Source: Prillingera fragicola (taxonomy: Eukaryota > Basidiomycota > Tremellomycetes > Trichosporonales > Trichosporonaceae). Taken from it: a DNA stretch of 64,000 bases. Below are positions 57,031-64,000 of this stretch, piece by piece. Positions within the stretch are counted from its first letter, which is position 1. The number at the start of each line of letters is the position of its first letter. Location of the stretch: assembly GCA_002335605.1 (NCBI GenBank), contig BEDY01000001.1:2170001-2234000 (forward strand), in the 5' to 3' direction. The notes under the pieces were generated by a model, which saw only the letters and a list, made by a program, of their open reading frames with translations, had not been told where the DNA came from and searched no databases. Position numbers and translations under genes: made by a program.

Positions 57031-58961
57031 ATGGCCGACACTGAGGAGCTCGTCGACTACGATGAGGCCGAGGACGCCTACGTCGCCCCCGCTGCCACGG
57101 CCGCCGCTCCCGGTGCCGAGGCTGCGGATGGTGAGAAGAAGGGCAGCTATGTCGGTATCCACTCGACTGGCTTCCGGTAAGTCATTCTTTGACGCATCCG
57201 TGCTCGTTCTATAGCTAATCACACATTCAGTGACTTCCTGCTCAAGCCCGAGATTCTCCGTGCCATTTCGGACCTCGGTTTCGAGCACCCTTCAGAGGGT
57301 AGGCTTGTTGTTCGACCTCCACTAACAAATGTTCAGTTCAGCAGGAGTGCATTCCCCAGGCCATTCTCGGCACCGATGTGCTCTGCCAGGCCAAGTCTGG
57401 TATGGGTAAGACGGCCGTGTTCGTCCTTGCCTCGCTCCAGCAGATTGAGCCCGTCGACGGCGAGGTTTCGATCATCATCCTGTGTCACACTCGCGAGCTT
57501 GCGTACCAGATCCGCAAGGAGTTTGAGCGTTTCTCCAAGTACATGACCGCTGTCCGCACTTCGGTCTTCTACGGTGGAACCCCCATCTCGGCCGACCAGG
57601 AGATCCTGGCCAACAAGGAGACCTGCCCCCACATTGTTGTCGGCACACCCGGCCGCATGATGGCTCTCGTCCGCGAGAAGAAGCTTAACGCGTCCAAGGT
57701 CAAGCACTTTGTTCTTGACGAGTGCGACAAGATGCTTGAACAACTCGGTTAGTCCTCCTCCCGATTTCCCTTCTATTCGCCTTTGTTTGCCACCCAAACG
57801 CACGAGGGACTATCCGTACACGTGCTGTCAAGCACACTTGCGAGCCGCGTAGTTGTGGGGCGCGCCGACCGCTTCACGGCACGTGCGCTTGCCCGCAAGA
57901 CCGTCCAAGACGAGTGCCCTGTTGAAGAAACGGTCCACGCCGAGATGAAAGCGGCGCGCATAGTCTACGGACAAGGGCATGACGCCAGAGGCGCCGTGCG
58001 AGCCCTCTCAAAGCCAATGAACCAACGAGGCGAGGCCAAGTTGAAGTGGCGGCAGTGCTTTTTAAAGCGCGATAGTCTCTCGGCGGGCGACATCCACATC
58101 GGCACTCCCCTTTCCATGATCTCTCGGTTTGAAAGGACTCTGCTCACACTGTTTTTCTGCTCCATCTGCCGCACATCTGTCGACTTTATCTGCCCCGTGC
58201 CTACCTCCACCTCCACTCTGTCCTCAACGTCAACTCCTAACCCTAACTTTGACCCACAGACATGCGTCGCGACGTCCAGGAGATCTTCCGCGCCACCCCC
58301 CACCACAAGCAGGTTATGATGTTCTCGGCCACCCTTTCCAAGGACATTCGTGCTACCTGCAAGAAGTTTATGCAGAGCGTGAGTTGGCTCGCACAAGCGC
58401 CATACTGACAAGCAGCCCCTTGAGATCTACGTCGACGACGAGACCAAGTTGACTTTGCACGGTCTTCAGCAGTACTACCTCAAGCTCGAGGAGAAGGAGA
58501 AGAACCGCAAGCTCAACGATCTCCTCGACAACCTCGAGTTCAACCAGGTGTGCATCTTTGTCAAGTCGGTTGCCCGCGCCACCCAGCTCGACGCCCTCCT
58601 CCAGGAGTGCAACTTCCCCTCCATTTGCATCCACTCGGCTCTCCCCCAGCCCGAGCGTATCTCGCGTTTCCAGCAGTTCAAGGCTTTCGAGAAGCGTATC
58701 CTCGTTGCCACCGACATTTTCGGTCGTGGTATCGACGTTGAGCGTGTCAACGTTGTCATCAACTACGACGCCCCCGGAGACGCCGACTCGTACCTTCACC
58801 GTGTCGGCCGTGCTGGTCGTTTCGGTACCAAGGGTCTTGCCATCTCGTTTGTGTCGAGCGAGGCCGACCAGGAGGTTCTCCAGAAGATCCAGGAGCGCTT
58901 CACCGTCGCCATCCCTACCCTCCCCGACACCGTCGACCCTGCAACCTACATGACCTCGTAG
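57031..58961 (+). CDS. SUB2: DEAD-box helicase Sub2 (UAP56), mRNA splicing and export
   Basis: Nuclear helicase of the TREX complex that loads export factors on mRNA and acts in spliceosome assembly. Five exons (57031-57176, 57231-57298, 57337-57747, 58260-58378, 58416-58961) give 429 residues. The sequence begins [15 protein letters not shown] and continues [20 protein letters not shown]. Motifs are I AKSGMGKT, Ia [21 protein letters not shown] (DECD in place of DEAD, the Sub2 hallmark), [26 protein letters not shown] and [14 protein letters not shown]. The third intron is 512 nt, about ten times the usual size here, and includes two CACGTG hexamers. Confidence 0.97.
57748..58259 (+). other. 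Unusually long SUB2 intron (512 nt)
   Basis: Bounded by GTTAGT and a CTAACTTTGACCCACAG-type acceptor that restores the frame at GAC. It carries CACGTG at 57819-57824 and 57880-57885 and, on both strands, open frames without known content. No snoRNA boxes were found in it. Confidence 0.6.
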
Positions 58962-59136
58962 AGGAGCAGAAGCGTTGGCTTGGAGTGTGGATCATGTATC
59001 GTATGTGACGAGATGAAACTAGTACTGGCTGTGTTATTGTGTGCTTGTTTGTGTGCGTGCGGGTGCTCGTAAGGCTGGTATCATTACGTCTACAAGGTCG
59101 TTTATACATACAAGAAGCACAAAAACCCCAACAGCC

Positions 59137-60657
59137 CTAGACGTTGTAAGACCCCCACTGCTGCTGCTGATACATGGGCATGCCCTGCTGCATGCCCATG
59201 CCGCCCATGTTCATGCCGCCCATTGGCGCGCTCATGCCCATACCGCCGTTCATCTGGAGGTGGTGGCCGTTCTGCCCACCTATCTGGCCGGCGTGCATGC
59301 CCATGCCCATCGGGCTGCTGGCCATGGGGTTCTGCATCATCCCGTTAGGCAACGACATGCCGGTCATGTCCATGCCCATGGGCGAGGTGCTCATGCCGTT
59401 CATGCCGTTCATGTGCATGCCGCCCATCGCCACGCCGTTCATGCCCGTCATGCCCGGTGACAGCATCTGCGGGGCGAGCATGCCGTTCTGCGTCTGCTGG
59501 GGGATCATCATGCCGCCGCCGCCGTTCATCGGGGAGGTGGAGAAGGATTGGGTCTGGAAGTAGGGGTTGTGGCCCGGTGGGGAGAATGCTTGCTGACCAA
59601 GTGCGAGGGGGGAGACGGCCTGGCCCATGGGGCTGGGCAAGGGTTGGAAGCCGTTGGGGGCCGTGGGCGGCTGCCAGGGGATGGTGGGGATGCTGGCCGT
59701 GTTGACTTGGAGCGGGCGGGTGGAGAGGGCCGAGCCTTCGACGTCGACTAGGAGGTCTGGTTTCTTGTCACCTGCCAACGGCGCGTTGTGCGGTACCGGG
59801 CTCGGTGCGGGGCGGGGGAGCGAGGAGCTGCGCGCTGACGGGGAGGTGCCAGGGCCAGTCGAGGTGGGGTTGGCTGAGAGTCCGCTCCATAGAGGCTGCG
59901 AAGGGTCGCGGCTCGGGCGGCGACCGGCGCTAGGAGGGAGCGCTGGCAGGTCGCGGTTCGTGTCTGCAAACGACGGACGGCGCTGCGAGTCTGTCGGGCT
60001 TGAGCCCGTCGACTGCGGGGCGAGGCCTCCACGGCTGGCGACGACCTGGCCGCGCGAGGTGATCGCGTTACTTTGTGCGAGTCCCTTGGCTGCGCCGGCG
60101 CGGAACGCTCCAAGCTCATACTTGCGCCGAACGTATTTTGAAATGTCAGAGTCGCGCTCATCAGTGCTCGTTGCTGCTGGTGGCGGGTTCTTGCGCTCGT
60201 CGGGGTTCCATATAGCGTTGGACTTGAGGTTTCCAATGTCGCGCATCCCCACGACCTGCTCACGTGTCCACTCGTCGAGCGTAACGGATTTTCTAGTGTC
60301 GTCAGTGCATGCTCGGCTGCAGCGCATGACCTCATGCTCCACCAACTCACACTCGCGACATGTGCGTGCCCATCTTGCGATGGACGCTCGCGCACACGAC
60401 ACAGAGAAAGATGCCAAGGTTCGTGCTCGCCCAACGCGGAGCCTTGGCATGGCAGTCGGCGCAATTATCTGAGAAGCCTGTCAGAATGGAGCAAGGCAGA
60501 GCGACAGCAAAGCAACGTTGCGTAAGCAGTAAGAGTGTCCATGCGAGCTAGCACGCTTCATATGGCCCATAACTGGATGTAGGGAACTGGACGCACCATT
60601 TCCAGGCTGCTTGAGCACCTCTTCCAGCTGCCGCTGGATGCGCTGTTGCGCGTTCAT
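59137..60657 (-). CDS. ArfGAP domain protein
   Basis: GTPase-activating protein for Arf, acting in vesicle traffic at the Golgi or endosomes. ATG is at 60655-60657 ([20 protein letters not shown]). Three exons join to give a zinc finger C-x2-C-x16-C-x2-C in [34 protein letters not shown] and [13 protein letters not shown]. The catalytic arginine lies in the IHR step. About 300 Pro/Ser-rich residues follow, and a C-terminal stretch that is strikingly rich in Met and Gly ([15 protein letters not shown]). The first intron has two in-phase acceptors 9 nt apart. The short finger-first layout resembles Age2/Gts1/SMAP proteins. Stop is at 59137-59139. Confidence 0.9.
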
Positions 60658-62358
60658 GATGGAAAGAGTGGGACGATGATCGAAAACGAGTGTGGTGTGA
60701 GCTGTTGAGCTTCTATTGCGCGGGTGAGCCGATGTGTATGGATGCGACGATGGTGAGAGAGAAAAGAGGACACGGGCAGAGTCTGGAGAATGCACGGGCC
60801 AGATGTCAACTGCGGGAGCGGTTCAATGCTGCTGGCTGGCAACGGTAGTGATGCTGGTGCTTTTGCTCGAAAGCTTGCCGCGGCGGAGGCCGGACGCGTC
60901 GGAAAGATGCCGGTAGTGGGAAAGTGCGCCGCAAGTTTTGACCTTTGCAGCGTGTGCCGGACGACAACAATGGCAGTGTGAGATGGGTGAATGCACAGAG
61001 AGTAGTGTGTCGATGAGAGAGTGTGAGTGCAAAGCAGAGATAAGAGAATGCTTGGTGACTGACAGCGGCAACTTTTGTGTGCTCGCGTGCACTGCTCTTC
61101 TACGTAGACTCATCCAACGGGCCGATGACCGACATGGCGCAGACTTTGGCTTGGCTGTTGTACGCGCCGCGACACCCTCCACCCAGATGGCGCTGCGTAA
61201 AGGGGTGCAATGTTCCGTCTGGACTTGGCGGCGACGCGTGCTTCGCACCGCAGGCCCTCGATTACCTTCACAGCAGCATCACGGGTGTAGCGATGATGTC
61301 AACGCCCGCCGCGCAGCGGCGCATACACTGCGCTGTTCACCCCCGAAGCGACTGTCGATTCGAGGATCTGAGGGGTCCAGGAAGCCTACAAAGAGGGTCG
61401 TAACAGGTCCTGAATGACGGTGTGTGGCACGGTGGAGCTTGGGCAGCAAGTGTGCACTGCCTTGACTTTGGCAGACGACATGCGATATGAGCTGGAAGGA
61501 GCTCTGCAGATGTACACTTGCGGTCCGGTTGAGCTGTTGCGATCCATGCGCCTTCTGGATCCAGCCATGGCTGCGAAGGCAGGTATGAGGCCGGAGATCT
61601 GCCATGGGTTTCCACAATTCCAGGCAGTGCAGCCAGTAGCTTGGTCTGAGGAAGCCATGGTTCATGGCTTACACAGCGGCAGAGGCAGGCTGCTTTTGTA
61701 CATTCCTTTTTTGCGACAACTGGGCCAGTTTTAAGAATCAATAATAGATATGTGCACAGATATGACAAAGATGCGCGCCGAATGGTGGCGTTTGTTGTCA
61801 ACATCAGGCCTTGCTTGTCAGGGTGGACCAGACGTTTGGCTTCCTGAGGCCGAGAATTAGCCTTGATAAGTGCAATGTTGTTTGCCGAGTCATCAAGTAG
61901 TGCGCAGCGGCAGGATCAATGGCAATGCCGTATGCTTCCAACGAACTGGATCCTGTGTCCAAAGAAGTACTGCAGAAGGAGCATGCGGCCAAGTTGACGA
62001 CGAGACGCGTACAAGGGGAGGAAGAAGGGCAGGCGTGATGAGCTGGCCTGGCCCAGGCACGATCTCTGTGGGGTGAGTGACTGTTGGTCGCTGCGGCTGA
62101 AACGCCATTTCAATAATAATAGTCATGCTCGCAGCAGACTAGGACTGCACAGCGTGCAACAGTGTTCGTCTCTCACTCTCCTCATCCTCATGGCCACATT
62201 GTCCTTCTTGCCTCTACCTCCTATTCATCACTGCGCATCAACACACCCCTGCAAGCTCTCTGCGGCGCACACGCAGCAGCAGCACCGCATTCCCATCACC
62301 ACATCTGTTATCATCTCTCAACCATTGTCCCTCGGAACTCTATCACATCCCTCACATC
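60658..62358. other. 1.7 kb divergent spacer without a recognised gene
   Basis: Between the ArfGAP and mannosyltransferase start codons. One plus-strand frame of 106 codons (61414-61734, starting MTVCGTVELGQQV) has an ATG, but its minus-strand partner is equally open, so I do not call it a gene. AATAATAATA-type sequence near 61735-61750 and 62110 is AT-rich. Confidence 0.4.
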
Positions 62359-64000
62359 ATGAGTAAACATGGATCACCATTGATCCCAGGCCTCAGCACT
62401 GTTCAATCAACAAAATCCCAGCTTCTCTCCCCCCGCCCAGCCTACGATGAAGAAAAGGGCCAGCACGAATCACGCGTTGGCTTGCCACGGTTCAGAACGC
62501 GTCGCATTCTTGTTCCATTGCTGCTCGTCGCCGTGCTCACCTTGATCATTTCTGGAAGAAAGGATGGCGCACTCGAGCACATTTGGCGTATCGGTGAGTG
62601 GCAAAGTTGCTGCATTACATGTCGATTGCGTAGCCATCACATGTCCTCGAGTTTCGCTCACACACCAACAGGCGCAAAGAAACCTCCTCCCAAGCCCCAC
62701 CGCCCAGTCTACCAGATGCCCGACGACCCTATCCAGCGTTGGGGCGCAAACCCTCCGACCATTGGGCCACAGCACTCACTCCTTGTGGGCGGCCTCGTCC
62801 CGTGGCCAGCGAAGCAGCCACCAAAGCCCAACGCCGTCGGCTTGTCCAAACTCGGCCCAAAAGCTGACGCAGTGTACAATGTCGGGCATCGTGCAAAAGA
62901 TCTCTACCGAGAGCAGCTGTACGACTTTGTGCAGTACGCAGTCCCAGCTGCACTGCGGCCGCAGCTCAAGGAGGGGCTCGACCGGTACATGGGACCCTTT
63001 CAGCCGCTGAATGGTATCCCTTGGTCAGAAACAAAGCGGATTTGGCAGACGGACAAGGACGGCAGGTCACGGCATTTGGAACCGGTCACGACATGGACCA
63101 AGAGTACGGCTGTACGGGAGGATGGTTGGCAGTACAAACTGTTATCAGATGCGTGAGGAAGTGTTTCGAGGGCTTGGCTGACGATCTCAGAGAGACGGTC
63201 CTTTGGGTCAGGGAGCGGTTTGCAGAAGAGTTTGGCGATAACAATGTCAACTACATGTGGAAAAACCTGCCGGCGGGCATCATGGTGGGTATTTCCGGCC
63301 AAGGCCTTGACTGACAGCCCAGCGCTCGGACGTGTGGCGTTACCTCGTGCTCATGCTGGAAGGCGGCATCTACACCGACACGGACACGCGCATGCTCTCA
63401 CCGCCAGCTGCTTGGGGCACCGGCGCAGACTTGTGGAAAGGAGGCGAGGGGTGGCTCGACGAACGTTCGCGCGAGCGCATCAAGAATGGCGAAGATATTG
63501 ACGTGGTCATTGGCAAGCCATCCATCATCACTGGCGTGGAGGCCGATGTCGGCGAGCGCCCAGACTGGAACGAGTGGTGGCCCCGTCCCCTGCAAATCGT
63601 GCAGTGGACAATGGGAGCGGCGCCGTCCCACCCCATTGTCATTGCGGCCGTCATGCGCATACTCCACGCGACGGCCGAGGCAGCAAACTGGGCGGCGGAC
63701 CGGTGGGCGCACATTCTCTTCCTCCGCCAAACTGGCGAGTGGGACGAGGCCGACAAGCTCATGCAAGCCACGGTCGTCAGCAATCCAAAGCACGGCGGCC
63801 CCATGGGGGTCATGGACTGGACAGGCCCCGGCGTGTGGACCGACGCAGTCCTTAATTACTTGGCAGTCCAGTATGGGGTCAACTGGACCGACCTGCGCGA
63901 GCTTCGCCGCCCACTGCGGATTGGAGACGTGATCGTGCTCCCAGTCACGGGGTTTTCGCCTGGTGTCGGCAACTTTGGCGCGGGCGAGCCTACCGGTGAG
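62359..64000 (+). CDS. Och1-family alpha-1,6-mannosyltransferase (GT32), 3' end cut off
   Basis: Golgi type II membrane glycosyltransferase that starts the outer mannose chain of N-glycans. Exons are 62359-62593, 62672-63152, 63191-63284 and 63323 onward, in phase. A short basic cytosolic arm precedes one membrane segment (ILVPLLLVAVLTLIISG, about residues 50-66), then a Pro-rich stem. The catalytic region reads SDVWRYLVLMLEGGIYTDTD, with the metal-binding DXD in YTDTDT. PVTGFSPGVGNFGAG near the end is the start of a typical GT32 C-terminal motif. A GTGAG at 63996-64000 may be the next donor. Closest relatives are Och1/Hoc1-like enzymes, but the acceptor cannot be fixed. Confidence 0.88.

Noticed and set aside
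57783..58319. Frame of 178 codons across the SUB2 intron
   Set aside because: It crosses a strong splice site and shares no known motif. The spliced product gives an uninterrupted Sub2 protein, so it is an intron artefact.

Overview
The window is nuclear DNA of a basidiomycete yeast or filamentous fungus, most likely a tremellomycete and possibly Trichosporonales. This is inferred, not proven. The grounds are GC-rich sequence, compact genes, many 31-60 nt GT-AG introns with a CTRAC-type branch point just before the AG, and a gene set that is ordinary for fungi. I could assign 22 protein genes (21 complete, one cut by the right edge), two tRNA genes and one intron-encoded C/D box snoRNA. I saw no transposon, rRNA gene, CRISPR array or virus-like sequence.

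Left third (1-26.5 kb): an HSF-type transcription factor (+); prephenate dehydratase (-) back to back with ribosomal protein eS30 (+), which carries a snoRNA in its third intron; an NDR-type AGC kinase (-); a bHLH factor (-); a secreted M24 metallopeptidase-like protein (+); a Gln/Pro-rich coiled-coil protein (-); tRNA-Arg(CCG); a Dgk1-like CTP-dependent lipid kinase (+); tRNA-Gly(GCC); a large charged coiled-coil protein (-); and a kelch/BTB protein resembling Ral2 (-).

Middle (26.5-48 kb): 3.8 kb without a recognisable gene; a Doa4/USP8-type deubiquitinase (-); a 2OG-Fe(II) oxygenase (-) divergent from a full-length MurQ-like sugar-phosphate etherase (+), which is unusual in a fungus; the Sqt1 WD40 chaperone (-) divergent from the Dbp4 helicase (+), both ribosome-assembly factors sharing one short promoter; a low-complexity hypothetical protein (-); and about 3 kb without a recognisable gene.

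Right part (48-64 kb): a carnosine N-methyltransferase with a His-rich insert (+); the SWI/SNF subunit Snf5 with long poly-Gln tracts (-); the Sub2/UAP56 export helicase with a 512 nt intron (+); an ArfGAP (-); and an Och1-family mannosyltransferase truncated by the window end (+).

Functional threads: eS30 with its snoRNA, Sqt1 and Dbp4 all serve ribosome production, and CACGTG E-boxes sit in both of the promoter regions that serve them. The ArfGAP, Doa4 and Och1 genes serve Golgi and endosome traffic and glycosylation. Snf5, the HSF factor and the bHLH factor serve transcription. Exon borders were read by eye from splice motifs, reading phase and family consensus. Borders inside conserved domains are the most reliable.
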